From positions 1 to 17,592 of the forward strand of contig JBGCDT010000140.1 in the NCBI GenBank assembly GCA_045105695.1: 17,592 nt of DNA, written 5' to 3'. Every line of letters starts with the position of its first letter. The stretch's first letter is position 1. Origin of the DNA: CALGLS01 sp045105695. GTDB taxonomy: Bacteria; Bacteroidota; Bacteroidia; Chitinophagales; Saprospiraceae. The position numbers were made by a program, and so were the translations under genes. This document shows, in pieces, positions 6,859 through 15,081 of the stretch. Below the pieces are notes generated by a model. It was not told the origin of the DNA and searched no databases. It saw only the letters and a program-made list of their open reading frames with translations.

Positions 6859-7662
6859 TCAAGAAATTAGCTTCAGGAATTTTGTAGGTGTAGTTTTATA
6901 AATAGATTTAAAATTTGCTATAAAATGGCTCTGGTCGTAAAATCCACATTTGTAGCAAAGTTCGGTCATGGAGTATTGATTTGTTGACATCAGTATAATG
7001 GCCTTGTTTAGTTTTAATTGTCTGATGTATTGACCAAGAGTGGAGCCGAAATATTTGTGGAAGCCTCTGGAGAGATGGTTCGGGTGAATGTTTAATTCTT
7101 TACTGAGATTCGCAAGTGAGTAATCTGTATCAGTGTCTAAAATAATTTCGCGAAGGTTATTTACCCAGTTGGGTTTTTCTGAGTTGGACTTCAGTCGAGT
7201 GCTTTTTATTTTATTGAAAATATCTAAAATTAATAATTCAATACTAGATTGACTGAAGCTATCATTTACTTTAGTTTCATAAAATATCTTATTCATTGAA
7301 GATTTAATATGCGGATTTTTTAAATCAAGGCTTCCTTCAAAATCCGTCAAAGAAACATTGTATTTTTTAAACCACTTTGAGTTTAATTCCATATGAAAAC
7401 CTCTGGTGTATTGCGGTGGCTTTATATTGTAATGCGCATCCTGCCAATTATGAAATAACAAACTCCCTGGTTCTAAGTGATACGCTTCTTTTTTATTTTC
7501 TTCAAATAATTTTCCTTGCAGGAGATAAGTAAAATATGGATTCTCATGATAATGCCAATCTGTTTTAGCATGCGTGTATTCTGTATCTGTCAAAGTAAAA
7601 CCTTCAAAGTTTAATTTTTGGAAATGACTGCCAAAGAATTCTCCTCTTTTTAATTTATTCAT
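6859..7662 (-). CDS. AraC family transcriptional regulator with cupin-type sensor domain
   Basis: This 267-residue regulator has an N-terminal cupin-like sensor domain (about 10-95) with WHYHENPYFTYLLQGKL, His37/His39 and a later LEPGSLLFHNWQDAHYN block including His77. A C-terminal AraC/XylS double helix-turn-helix follows. The first helix-turn-helix is about 181-202 (YSLANLSKELNIHPNHLSRG) and the second about 230-252 (SMTELCYKCGFYDQSHFIAN), followed by the usual FKSIYKTTPTKF end. I chose the ATG at 7660-7662. An in-frame GTG at 7684-7686 would add eight residues but overlap the upstream gene, and the ATG follows that gene's stop by only two bases. The tight spacing implies one transcript with the 493-residue protein. 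The effector is unknown; the serine hydrolase downstream is a possible target. Confidence 0.9.
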   Translation of the reverse strand: MNKLKRGEFFGSHFQKLNFEGFTLTDTEYTHAKTDWHYHENPYFTYLLQGKLFEENKKEAYHLEPGSLLFHNWQDAHYNIKPPQYTRGFHMELNSKWFKKYNVSLTDFEGSLDLKNPHIKSSMNKIFYETKVNDSFSQSSIELLILDIFNKIKSTRLKSNSEKPNWVNNLREIILDTDTDYSLANLSKELNIHPNHLSRGFHKYFGSTLGQYIRQLKLNKAIILMSTNQYSMTELCYKCGFYDQSHFIANFKSIYKTTPTKFLKLIS

Positions 7663-7664
7663 AA

Positions 7665-9146
7665 TTATTTCTTTTTTTGAATCCACTGACGTAAGTCTAA
7701 ATAATTAAATACTCTCTTTTCTTCAGGTTTTTTGTAAAGTACGTCTAGCTTTTCTTTAAAATCAACAATGAGTTTTCGTTTTTCTGACTTGTTCAGCGTA
7801 TTTAATTGTTTCCCTAGGAACTGGAATAATGTTTTTTCTGTAGTGTAAATAGCTCTTCGGTTTTTTAAATACTTTGGGGTAGAGAGTAATAGGGATTCTA
7901 GCAACGTGTAATTTCCAAGCTCAAAATGAATTAATAAATTCATTACTCGTGCAAAATGAAATATTTCTTTTACAACATCCTCCTTGGGGTCATTTATAAT
8001 TAAATTGTTCCACTTTAGTGCATTATCATAGCGGACATTTTGGAAAAGTAGATAAGCGATTAAATAATAAAAAGTAATTCGATGGTGTTTTTCTATTTTG
8101 TTTCCAAAAGTCTCCAGTCCTTTTTCGATTTCCGGAATCCACTCTGTTGCTTTTTCAAAATCCTGTTGACTTAGACTCCAGTTGATGAGCAGTAAATACC
8201 GTTGGCGAAAAACCCTCGCCTCTATATTTTTGATGGATTTAAACTCAGGGCGTTCCAGTGTTTTTACCAATCGATTGATTCCTCTTTTTAGAACATCATA
8301 TTCTCCAATCATCAGGCTATCAATCAGCATATTATTCAAAGTAGCCAAATATCGCTGAGCATGTATTTTCATGAAGTGCGAATTGGATTCGAGGAGATCC
8401 AGAAACTGGCTATTTATATTATATGCCTTTTTTACATTGCCCAACATGAATTGATAAATGGAATTAGCTTGATAAAAATACATTCTACTTTTGAAGTTGG
8501 TTGCTAATTCAGGGTTTTGAAAAGGAGAGGATTGCGTAAGACTTGCGATGTATTCTTTATGTTCCTTAGTTTGGATTTTTTGAAACTGTGTCTGAAACTG
8601 CACCATTTGTTGAGCGAGGTACCAGTATTCATTCGTGTTCGTCAATTGCTCCAACCGCTCCCGCTCTGTTTCATAAACCAGTTGGATAGAATTATCTTTT
8701 TTCTTTTTGACTTTTCGAGCAAGCAATTTTTTTCTCAGGCCGCTGAGTACAATCTGTAGATCGAATAATTCATATTGCTCCGCTATCTTTTGCCCTTTTC
8801 TAAGTTCGCTGAGTGCAGCAGCAAACAGTCCTTTTTCTACAAGAATATTAACTGCTCCAATCTTATCCTGCACTTTTTCCTCCACCGTCTTCTGACCAAA
8901 ACGAGCCAGTGACTGAAGGAGCAATTCGTAGAGGTAGCGTTTATTTACCGCAAGGTGTTTCAGGAATTTTGCTCCTTGATGTTCCTGAATCAATTGCTCC
9001 TCGTCAAAAACAGGCTGAGCAATCAGTGCGTCTAGCAGATCAAGATAATCCTTACCACCAGTACCGGCTTGTACTTTGATATATCGCTTTTCAGATTTTG
9101 TAAGCGTCTTGACTAAATCGTATAGAAAAGTAGAAGATGTCTTCAT
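7665..9146 (-). CDS. Conserved helical (TPR-like) protein of unknown function
   Basis: This 493-residue protein has no signal peptide or membrane segment and is almost entirely helix-forming, with repeated pairs of amphipathic helices suggestive of an alpha-solenoid (for example NILVEKGLFAAALSELRKGQ near 100-119). The N terminus reads FLYDLVKTLTKSEKRYIKV and is followed by FLKHLAVNKRYLYELLLQSL. I recall very similar proteins only as unnamed hypotheticals in Bacteroidota; a scaffold or regulatory role would be a guess. I chose the ATG at 9144-9146. The frame extends to a TTG at 9171-9173, but that TTG is inside the predicted promoter -7 element, so the ATG is preferred. It is followed two bases after its stop by the AraC gene. 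Confidence 0.8.
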   Translation of the reverse strand: MKTSSTFLYDLVKTLTKSEKRYIKVQAGTGGKDYLDLLDALIAQPVFDEEQLIQEHQGAKFLKHLAVNKRYLYELLLQSLARFGQKTVEEKVQDKIGAVNILVEKGLFAAALSELRKGQKIAEQYELFDLQIVLSGLRKKLLARKVKKKKDNSIQLVYETERERLEQLTNTNEYWYLAQQMVQFQTQFQKIQTKEHKEYIASLTQSSPFQNPELATNFKSRMYFYQANSIYQFMLGNVKKAYNINSQFLDLLESNSHFMKIHAQRYLATLNNMLIDSLMIGEYDVLKRGINRLVKTLERPEFKSIKNIEARVFRQRYLLLINWSLSQQDFEKATEWIPEIEKGLETFGNKIEKHHRITFYYLIAYLLFQNVRYDNALKWNNLIINDPKEDVVKEIFHFARVMNLLIHFELGNYTLLESLLLSTPKYLKNRRAIYTTEKTLFQFLGKQLNTLNKSEKRKLIVDFKEKLDVLYKKPEEKRVFNYLDLRQWIQKKK

Positions 9147-9170
9147 TAGAAACTTAATTTGAAACCTAAT

Positions 9171-9178
9171 CAAAGGTA
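9171..9178 (-). promoter_or_regulatory. -7 promoter element of the helical protein-AraC unit
   Basis: The complement reads TACCTTTG, a full match to TAnnTTTG, 24 bases before the ATG at 9146. It overlaps the alternative TTG start, arguing against that start. No clear TTG is found at -33. Confidence 0.45.
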
Positions 9179-9265
9179 GCTTATTTCTATAGTATTTATA
9201 CTTACTGTTAGATGAATGTAATGTATTTGTAGATTTAGAAACCTTATTATTGACTGCTTTCGTAC

Positions 9266-9296
9266 TTGTAGAGCTAACATTATAGCTATAGATTTG
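9266..9296 (+). promoter_or_regulatory. Bacteroidota-type promoter of the T9SS propeller gene
   Basis: TTG (9266-9268) followed after 20 bases by TAGATTTG (9289-9296) matches TTG-N17-23-TAnnTTTG fully. The ATG is at 9391, giving a leader of roughly 85-90 bases. It lies in the 244-base divergent gap between this gene and the helical protein gene. Confidence 0.55.
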
Positions 9297-9390
9297 AGGT
9301 ATAATTAAGCACAGCGCTTACTGATTGCTAATAATTCATCCGAATAGTTTAACAAACAAGGTCGGAGATTTACAAAAAAAATAATCTCAT

Positions 9391-11514
9391 ATGGATTTCT
9401 CAAAATTAATTTTTCTACTTGTATTTACTGTCTTATTTCAAAGTGTAGCTATTTCACAAGACTGGATTTCTTACCAAAGTCATGGGCAAATCAACGATCT
9501 TGTTGACAATGGCGATGAGTTATTATTGGCTACTGACCAAGGATTAGTCGTAGTAGATAAAACAACACTAGAAAAGACATTCTTCGATAAGTCTAATTCT
9601 AACCTTAGTAGCAACCACATTCAGAGTATCACAATGGCAGCCGATGGAAGTGCCTGGATTGGAACCTACGATGTGATTATGGCTCGTTTTGACGGTAGCG
9701 ATTTTGAAGATCCTATTATCCCTTCTGATCCTGCAATCAATCAAAACACACATCTCTACGATTTTAAAATTGCACCTAATGGTGATTTCTGGGTAGGGCT
9801 TTCCAATGGTGTTATCCATAGAGAAGGACAAGATTGGACATTCTACGCAGCTGACGAAATCGGATCTACTTTCTTTGAAGCCTGGGATATAGCAATAAGT
9901 GAAGATGGGGAAGTATTTGTGGCTTCCATCGATTTGCATCAATTTGAAAATGGTACATGGAATAACCTCACGGAAAATACAGCCATAGAAAACTACAATA
10001 GTTCTGACTTGTTTTTCAACAGCACTGGCGATCTTTATATGGCTGGTGACCTCGAAAAGATTGCTCGTTATGATGGCAACGAGTGGGAAACTTTTGACAT
10101 TGATTTCAATGGCTCTGAAATATTGAAATTTACAGAAGACACAGATGGCGGCATTTATTTCAACTCTTGGAGAGACGGTGTTTTTAAATTGGTCAATGGC
10201 GAATTTATAAATCAGTCAGATGCTCAAACAGCTATATTCGACAACAGAAATAATTATTTCTACATAGACGATCAGGACAACCGCTGGTTGAATACCAATA
10301 TCCACCTCTCTGTAAATGATAACGGAGCTATTCAGTCTACACTCATTTCTACAAATACCTTGGAGACAAATAGTATACAAACGGCTCATAAAGGAGCAAA
10401 CGGGAATATGTATTTTCTTACGGTTTTAAAGAATAATATATCTGTTGTAGACGCTGATGGAAACTGGTCTTTCCTTCCTCTACCAACACTTGGTACTCCC
10501 TTTGAATTTTTGTACGATGTATTTGCTATAGCGGACAATGACATCTGGTTGGCTTCGCAAGTTGGACTTTACCACTACGACGGTACGGATTGGACTTACG
10601 AAGAACTAGAACCTTGTCGCTCTTTTGCAAAGGACAGTGAAGGAAAAATATATGTTCGATCTGACAATAGAATTTATGTTTTAGACAATGGAAATATTAG
10701 TGAAATCAATACCAGTAATTCCTCTCTAAGCATGCTACCAATCACTGCACACGGCATTGACAATGACGATAACCTATGGATTGGAACTGGAGACTTTAGC
10801 GAGCAAAATGTCATTCAACAAAGAACGACTGACGGAACATGGACTACTTATTCTGCAGATGACCATCCGGCGATTGAGCGTATCACAGGTGATTTCCGTT
10901 TTGGTAATAATGGAGAGGTATGGGTTCCAAATGACGCTTTCGGAGTAATCAGATTTGATGGAACAACCTTCACCAATCCTTTCACTGGCAATGTAGATCA
11001 GGTAGAAAACTACAGAGTTCAGAGCGTTGAGATTGATGGGCAAGGAATGCTTTACTTCTCACATGAGTATGGCGTTACAACTTGGGATGATGGTGAATGG
11101 GGAGACCTTGTTATAGAGGATGTTTCTCAAGGAACTTCTTCAAAAGCAGTGATCCAATTTGACGATGCAGGTACATTGTGGTGGGCGAGTAATAGCCAAG
11201 GCGTATTCTCTTACAGCGCAGAGACGACCAGCACAGAATCACTTCCTCAAATAGAGACGATATCAAATTATACGATATACCCAAACCCAGCGAGTCATTT
11301 CACCACAGTTGAATTTACACTTCAAGAAACCAAAGGGGCTGGGATTATTATTTACAATCAGTTAGGACAAATGATTTCCACTATGGATTTAGGAAAATTA
11401 ACTTCAGGGCATTTTCACCAGCGAATTGATTTGAGTCAATTTCCAAAAGGAATTTACAATGTGCAGCTAAGAACTGGTGAACGTACTGCTACGAAGGTAG
11501 TGATCGTGCAGTAG
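9391..11514 (+). CDS. Secreted beta-propeller protein with T9SS type A sorting domain
   Basis: This 707-residue protein has a signal peptide (residues 1-23, MDFSKLIFLLVFTVLFQSVA then ISQ). About 590 residues of repeated propeller-blade sequences follow, resembling the two-component-regulator propeller (Reg_prop) repeat: LLLATDQGLVVVDK, DGSAWIGTYDVIMARFDG, NGDFWVGLSNGVIHREGQDW, ADNDIWLASQVGLYHYDGTDW, DNLWIGTGD, NGEVWVPNDAFGVIRFDGT. Each blade carries a W-[IV]-[GA] or similar core and a (Y/F)DG turn. Residues about 626-707 are a T9SS type A domain (YTIYPNPASHFTTVEFT ... FPKGIYNVQL). It has no histidine kinase module, so it is a secreted or surface propeller rather than a hybrid sensor. The ligand is unknown. 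It has its own promoter and a strong terminator, so it is probably monocistronic. Confidence 0.9.
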   Translation: MDFSKLIFLLVFTVLFQSVAISQDWISYQSHGQINDLVDNGDELLLATDQGLVVVDKTTLEKTFFDKSNSNLSSNHIQSITMAADGSAWIGTYDVIMARFDGSDFEDPIIPSDPAINQNTHLYDFKIAPNGDFWVGLSNGVIHREGQDWTFYAADEIGSTFFEAWDIAISEDGEVFVASIDLHQFENGTWNNLTENTAIENYNSSDLFFNSTGDLYMAGDLEKIARYDGNEWETFDIDFNGSEILKFTEDTDGGIYFNSWRDGVFKLVNGEFINQSDAQTAIFDNRNNYFYIDDQDNRWLNTNIHLSVNDNGAIQSTLISTNTLETNSIQTAHKGANGNMYFLTVLKNNISVVDADGNWSFLPLPTLGTPFEFLYDVFAIADNDIWLASQVGLYHYDGTDWTYEELEPCRSFAKDSEGKIYVRSDNRIYVLDNGNISEINTSNSSLSMLPITAHGIDNDDNLWIGTGDFSEQNVIQQRTTDGTWTTYSADDHPAIERITGDFRFGNNGEVWVPNDAFGVIRFDGTTFTNPFTGNVDQVENYRVQSVEIDGQGMLYFSHEYGVTTWDDGEWGDLVIEDVSQGTSSKAVIQFDDAGTLWWASNSQGVFSYSAETTSTESLPQIETISNYTIYPNPASHFTTVEFTLQETKGAGIIIYNQLGQMISTMDLGKLTSGHFHQRIDLSQFPKGIYNVQLRTGERTATKVVIVQ

Positions 11515-11544
11515 GTCATTGTTTTGATTAAATAATAAGTGTAG

Positions 11545-11580
11545 CCAGTGGGATTCTTTTTGGAGTCTCACTGGTTTTTT
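11545..11580 (+). terminator. Rho-independent terminator after the T9SS propeller gene
   Basis: CCAGTGGGATTC (11545-11556) pairs with GAGTCTCACTGG (11563-11574) over 12 bp, including two G-T wobbles, with a 6-base loop and six T directly after (11575-11580). It starts 31 bases after the stop at 11514 and ends just before the convergent gene's stop at 11582. Confidence 0.88.
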
Positions 11581-11581
11581 G

Positions 11582-12355
11582 TTACCTCATCGCTCGTTCA
11601 ACAACCTTATCATATCTTTTGTCCATACAAACACTGATATCTGTAGTAATAAATTTGCCGTCTAGGAAAAAACTAAATATAGTCGCTGGACTAGGAGCGG
11701 ATTGGGCTTGTTCCATGGTTTCTAGTTTGATGATTTTCAGCGGTAGGTTTCTATTCTTTGCAGTTTCCACCAAAGATTCCCTAGCATGAAATTCTGCAAA
11801 AGGGCAACGGTTGGAATAGTAAGCGACTATTCCTTTTTTGTGCGGACACTCGCCACTTTTTACACTGTCATTAAACTTCGGAGTTTGGCCTTTAGTGGTA
11901 ATTCTTTTGACCAATAAACTAAAGCCACTTGATATTCTTTCCACTTCTTCAAAACCCTGTCGCAGTAGCCACTTCGTATCACTCATAAAGTGGAATTTCT
12001 TAGTGCCAACGACTGTCACTAATCCATCCTTACCTTGTGTCTTTGCATCAGTGAGTGCTTCTTCTAACAATGCCTTCCCGTATCCGTTCTTTTTATATTT
12101 TCCAGAAACCCAAAAGCAATTTATGTTCAAATAGTTTGGAGCTGTAATCGGAATCCAGGCCACTTCAGCAGGTCCATATTCAATAAAGACTTTTGCCCGC
12201 TCATCAATCCGCTTGAAAACATAACCGTTGTTGAACTCTTTTTCCAACCAACCTTTTTTCGCCTGATAACTGTCTGCACACTTTTTATCTGAGAAAGCGC
12301 AGCAGATGTGTTCGTTTGCGATGTTGGTTTGGTTTAGTTGAATTAGGTTTTTCAT
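11582..12355 (-). CDS. GNAT N-acetyltransferase fused to a YoaP-type C-terminal domain
   Basis: This 257-residue cytoplasmic protein has two parts. Residues about 1-150 are a GNAT acetyltransferase domain. Its acetyl-CoA loop is KYKKNGYGKALLEEAL (86-101; N90-G91-Y92-G93-K94 is the pyrophosphate-binding turn), followed by TKKFHFMSDTKWLLRQGFEEVER. Residues about 172-257 begin IVAYYSNRCPFAEFHARESL with Cys184, and continue to SPATIFSFFLDGKFITTDI. This looks thioredoxin-like and ends in the YoaP domain known from Bacillus YoaP-like acetyltransferases. The two-domain order and length agree with that family. The substrate is unknown. The start is ATG at 12353-12355. It follows the MORN-type gene by 39 bases on the same strand. 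Confidence 0.85.
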   Translation of the reverse strand: MKNLIQLNQTNIANEHICCAFSDKKCADSYQAKKGWLEKEFNNGYVFKRIDERAKVFIEYGPAEVAWIPITAPNYLNINCFWVSGKYKKNGYGKALLEEALTDAKTQGKDGLVTVVGTKKFHFMSDTKWLLRQGFEEVERISSGFSLLVKRITTKGQTPKFNDSVKSGECPHKKGIVAYYSNRCPFAEFHARESLVETAKNRNLPLKIIKLETMEQAQSAPSPATIFSFFLDGKFITTDISVCMDKRYDKVVERAMR

Positions 12356-12394
12356 CTTTACGTGTGCTTATTGTTATGGGATTTAATTAAAGAC

Positions 12395-14080
12395 TTATTG
12401 TCTAGGTTTGCTAGTCCTAATTAAATCTCCCCGCTTGTTGTAATATTCCGTTAGCTCTGGTGACTGAAAAAAGCTTTGATTCATAAGTTGATCTTCATCT
12501 GTTGTGTAATGTTTTTTAGTAAAAGAACCATCTGTATTATATTCTGTCCAAACACCAGTTCGGTAGCCCATCCAGAAAGTTCCTTTACTTCGTTTTTCTC
12601 CAGTGCCGTACTGATACTGAATATAATCTCCATGCAAAAAACCATTTTTCACGAACTTACTTTTCTTAGCATCATAGGTGGTGTTTTCTCTAGAATTAAT
12701 ATAATTAGCTTCGGTAGCTATAGTGCCATCGTTGTTGTAAGATATACTTAGTCCATTCTTTCTGCCATGAGAATAGTTGATTGTGCTACGGATGGACTTG
12801 TCGGAATTTAAATATACCTCTTGTCCATGTTTTTGGTTTTTTTGAAAACTGATGTAAGTCATACTTCCATTCTTGTTATAGTTAACAGATGAGATTTTAT
12901 CGCCATTAAAATTACAATAGTATTCATTCTGCAATTTACCTTTATAATATCTTTTCCATATACCCTGTCTTTTTCCTTCGATTAAAAATCCTTTGAATTT
13001 GATATTGCGATCATCATCATAAATATAAAAAAGCTCATCATCTTCGGTTATATCTGGATATTTTTTAGTGGCAACTAATTTTCCCTTTTTGTCGAAAAAA
13101 ATCCATGTTCCAATTCTACATCCCTTATGGTAATGCCCCTCTGCTAATGGTTGTCGCTTGCTAGAATCTCTCCCTATTTTATTTAAATAATAGCCATGTT
13201 TGTAAACTAAAGTATTGTAATACGGGTGTTCGTAGTTTACTTCAGATTTAGTAATTTGTTTTAATGTTATTCCCGCAGAATCCTGTGTTATCAAAATTGT
13301 TTTTCTTTTCCATTTACTCAGGTATTCATAATTTTTAATCATTGTATAAGGTCTGTAAGGTTGTTCTGACCGGACAGGTAATCCAAATTCATATTCTGTC
13401 GTTATGGTAATGAAGTTGTTTGGAAGGTCTTCTCGATATCTGATGTACGAACCATGATACAAGCCTTCCTGATAGTTAATTTCACTTTTAATTAGTCTTT
13501 TTTCAAACCTTTCATATTTACTATAATGTACCCAGCTGCCATGTGGTTTTCCATTTTTGAAATAACCTTTTGCTACGAGTTTTTCATCCCCTAGTATCTC
13601 TTTATATCCAGAATATTTATTTTTTTTAATGGAACTGTATTCTTTTAGGACATCAAAGTAGGTTTTACTCAGGTCATTGTATTTTATTCTTTCTTCTACA
13701 TTTTTACCATTATGGATAGAAGTAGATAAGTAATCGCAGGCAATCGCTGAATAATGCAAACTATCATTCGTCGGACTAAAAATTAGCCACTCAGAATCAG
13801 GGATTAATTTCTCTCCACCAGCAGTCGTGTTCCCACCTGTATGAATGTAGACGGTATCCCGTGGCTCGCCAATGAATTTATTATTTACCAAGGCAATACT
13901 CTCAAAACCACCACTAGGTCTAATATAAGTTCCTAGGATTTTACAACTAAAGATATGGTAGCCTTTTGGATTGTAATTCAGTAACTCCGTAATAGAAAAT
14001 CTATCACCATGACAGGAAGCCGGAAGATTTACAGAAAGGATTAAAAGGCATAGGCATAATATGAATTTATGATATTGCAT
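12395..14080 (-). CDS. Secreted netrin-like plus MORN/YwqK-type repeat protein
   Basis: This 561-residue exported protein has a signal peptide (MQYHKFILCLCLLILSVNLP) ending at AS-Cys23. Residues about 23-120 resemble the OB-fold netrin/TIMP-like domain found in many Bacteroidota secreted proteins (FSITELLNYNPKG, FSCKILGTY, DTVYIHTGGNTTAGGE, DSEWLIF, with Cys23, Cys46 and Cys115). From about 170 to 525 there are at least seven repeats of the MORN/YwqK type, pattern (G)xxxxG(x)W/Y-xx-Y-x-x-(D/N)G, for example YFKNGKPHGSWVHYS, EGLYHGSYIRYR, EGHYHKGCRIGTWIFFDKKG, IEGKRQGIWKRYYKG, YRTGVWTEYNTDGSF. YwqK-like proteins are sometimes labelled antitoxins, but a secreted protein this long should not be read as one. 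The ATG at 14078-14080 is preferred over an in-frame GTG at 14105-14107, which would overlap the upstream gene by 22 bases. Confidence 0.75.
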   Translation of the reverse strand: MQYHKFILCLCLLILSVNLPASCHGDRFSITELLNYNPKGYHIFSCKILGTYIRPSGGFESIALVNNKFIGEPRDTVYIHTGGNTTAGGEKLIPDSEWLIFSPTNDSLHYSAIACDYLSTSIHNGKNVEERIKYNDLSKTYFDVLKEYSSIKKNKYSGYKEILGDEKLVAKGYFKNGKPHGSWVHYSKYERFEKRLIKSEINYQEGLYHGSYIRYREDLPNNFITITTEYEFGLPVRSEQPYRPYTMIKNYEYLSKWKRKTILITQDSAGITLKQITKSEVNYEHPYYNTLVYKHGYYLNKIGRDSSKRQPLAEGHYHKGCRIGTWIFFDKKGKLVATKKYPDITEDDELFYIYDDDRNIKFKGFLIEGKRQGIWKRYYKGKLQNEYYCNFNGDKISSVNYNKNGSMTYISFQKNQKHGQEVYLNSDKSIRSTINYSHGRKNGLSISYNNDGTIATEANYINSRENTTYDAKKSKFVKNGFLHGDYIQYQYGTGEKRSKGTFWMGYRTGVWTEYNTDGSFTKKHYTTDEDQLMNQSFFQSPELTEYYNKRGDLIRTSKPRQ

Positions 14081-14085
14081 GTAGT

Positions 14086-14595
14086 TTATAATTCTTTTAT
14101 TAAACACAAAGCGAGTCCATCGTCCACTGTCACTACATCTCCATGCTTCACAGAAAAGTTATCCTTTATTAGTCCGTTCCCATCTGGAAGGTAACCTCTT
14201 TTGATATATAGAATTTGCGCAGCCCCATAGTCTTTGTAAAGCCCAAAGCCAATGCCAGCATAGGCTGAAATTCTTTTGATTCGTTCTTCAGCCTCGTCCA
14301 TTAAGGCAGTTCCGACGCCAAGTCTTTGGTACTTTTTCAATACATTAAAATCAACAATTTCAGGTATTCCTTTTTTCTGAAAAAGTGGATAATTAGATTG
14401 CCATTTTATAGTAAGGTAGCCTACAAACTCTTGATTGTATTCTGCAATGATTACGTCTCGTTCGCCATTCTCCTGAAAGGAAAAATACTTTTCATATTGA
14501 GCGGTGGGCTTGTCCCAGCCTTGTGCTTTAAAGGCGGAGCTGATGACTTCGCAGTCGGAGAGTTGTATTTTTCGGAGGAGGAGTTTTTTATTCAT
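14086..14595 (-). CDS. GNAT family N-acetyltransferase
   Basis: This 169-residue cytoplasmic GNAT shows an N-terminal strand (LLLRKIQLSDCEVISSAF), a central FVGYLTIKW strand, and motif A LKKYQRLGVGTALMDEAEER, where Q90-R-L-G-V-G95-T fits the Q/RxxGxG/A acetyl-CoA loop. The motif B region YKDYGAAQILYIKRGYLPDG follows, with Tyr130 at the usual general-acid position. The C-terminal strand is DGLALCLIKEL. Its length is typical. The substrate is not readable. The start is ATG at 14593-14595. It ends five bases before the MORN-type gene, so these two are very probably co-transcribed and possibly also with the GNAT-YoaP gene. Upstream, 139 bases containing an inverted repeat separate it from the DoxX-like gene. 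Confidence 0.88.
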   Translation of the reverse strand: MNKKLLLRKIQLSDCEVISSAFKAQGWDKPTAQYEKYFSFQENGERDVIIAEYNQEFVGYLTIKWQSNYPLFQKKGIPEIVDFNVLKKYQRLGVGTALMDEAEERIKRISAYAGIGFGLYKDYGAAQILYIKRGYLPDGNGLIKDNFSVKHGDVVTVDDGLALCLIKEL

Positions 14596-14655
14596 TGTGC
14601 TTTATACAAAGTAACGATACCGTATTTAATTCATGTTTTAAACCCTTTATTATAA

Positions 14656-14734
14656 GGTAGGTTTTCTTAGGAAGAGTAGATTAAGAATTAAATTTTTATT
14701 AAAAAAAGCAAAAGCCAAACCTACTCTAAGAAAA
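14656..14734 (-). repeat. Intergenic inverted repeat with alternative pairings after the DoxX-like gene
   Basis: TTTTCTTA-GGAA-GAGTAG (14662-14679) and CTACTCTAAGAAAA (14721-14734) are reverse complements over 14 bp apart from a 4-base bulge (GGAA). A second, partly overlapping pair, GTAGGTTT (14657-14664) with AAACCTAC (14717-14724), excludes the first. The right arm abuts the DoxX-like stop (14735-14737), and the loop read on the minus strand contains GGCTTTTGCTTTTTTT. It could be a terminator or attenuator between the SDR-DoxX unit and the GNAT gene, or a remnant of a small inverted-repeat element. Confidence 0.45.
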
Positions 14735-15079
14735 TCAACTCTGGAAATAATGATTTGAAATTCCTAAGATAACAAACAATACCAAAAGGAAAATAGTAAT
14801 CATTATAGAATCTCGATGGGCAATATGCGCAACTAAAGCGGTAAGCAAAAACAAACCCACTCCAGCATAAGCCCATTCTTTCACATGAGCGGGGAAGCTC
14901 GGTATTAATAATACAATCACCGCCAAAATTTTTAAAACGCCTAATTGTATTCTAAAGAAATCTGGAAACCCCAAGTCCCTGAATCCTTCAATCGTGTTCT
15001 GACTAAAGAAATAGGTATAAGAACTAAATAATAAAAATCCAGAAATTAGTGCGGTAGAAACCCAGTATATCGTGCCCAT
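14735..15079 (-). CDS. DoxX-like four-helix membrane protein
   Basis: This 114-residue integral membrane protein has four predicted helices (about 4-26, 44-62, 68-87 and 90-108) and the family features IYWVSTALISGFLLFSSYTY, FRDLGFPDFFRIQLGVLKIL and EWAYAGVGLFLLTALVAHIAHRD, matching DoxX-like family proteins of about 115-125 residues. The biochemical role of these proteins is poorly defined; some relatives are linked to quinone or thiol redox. It starts with ATG two bases after the SDR stop, so SDR and DoxX-like proteins are translated from one transcript, a pairing that suggests a membrane-associated redox or stress role. Confidence 0.82.
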   Translation of the reverse strand: MGTIYWVSTALISGFLLFSSYTYFFSQNTIEGFRDLGFPDFFRIQLGVLKILAVIVLLIPSFPAHVKEWAYAGVGLFLLTALVAHIAHRDSIMITIFLLVLFVILGISNHYFQS

Positions 15080-15081
15080 AA

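Noticed and set aside
12395..14080. Reading the MORN/YwqK-like gene as the antitoxin of a toxin-antitoxin pair
   Set aside because: It is long and secreted with a netrin-like domain, and neither neighbour is a recognisable toxin gene of matching arrangement; GNAT toxins normally pair with small RHH antitoxins.
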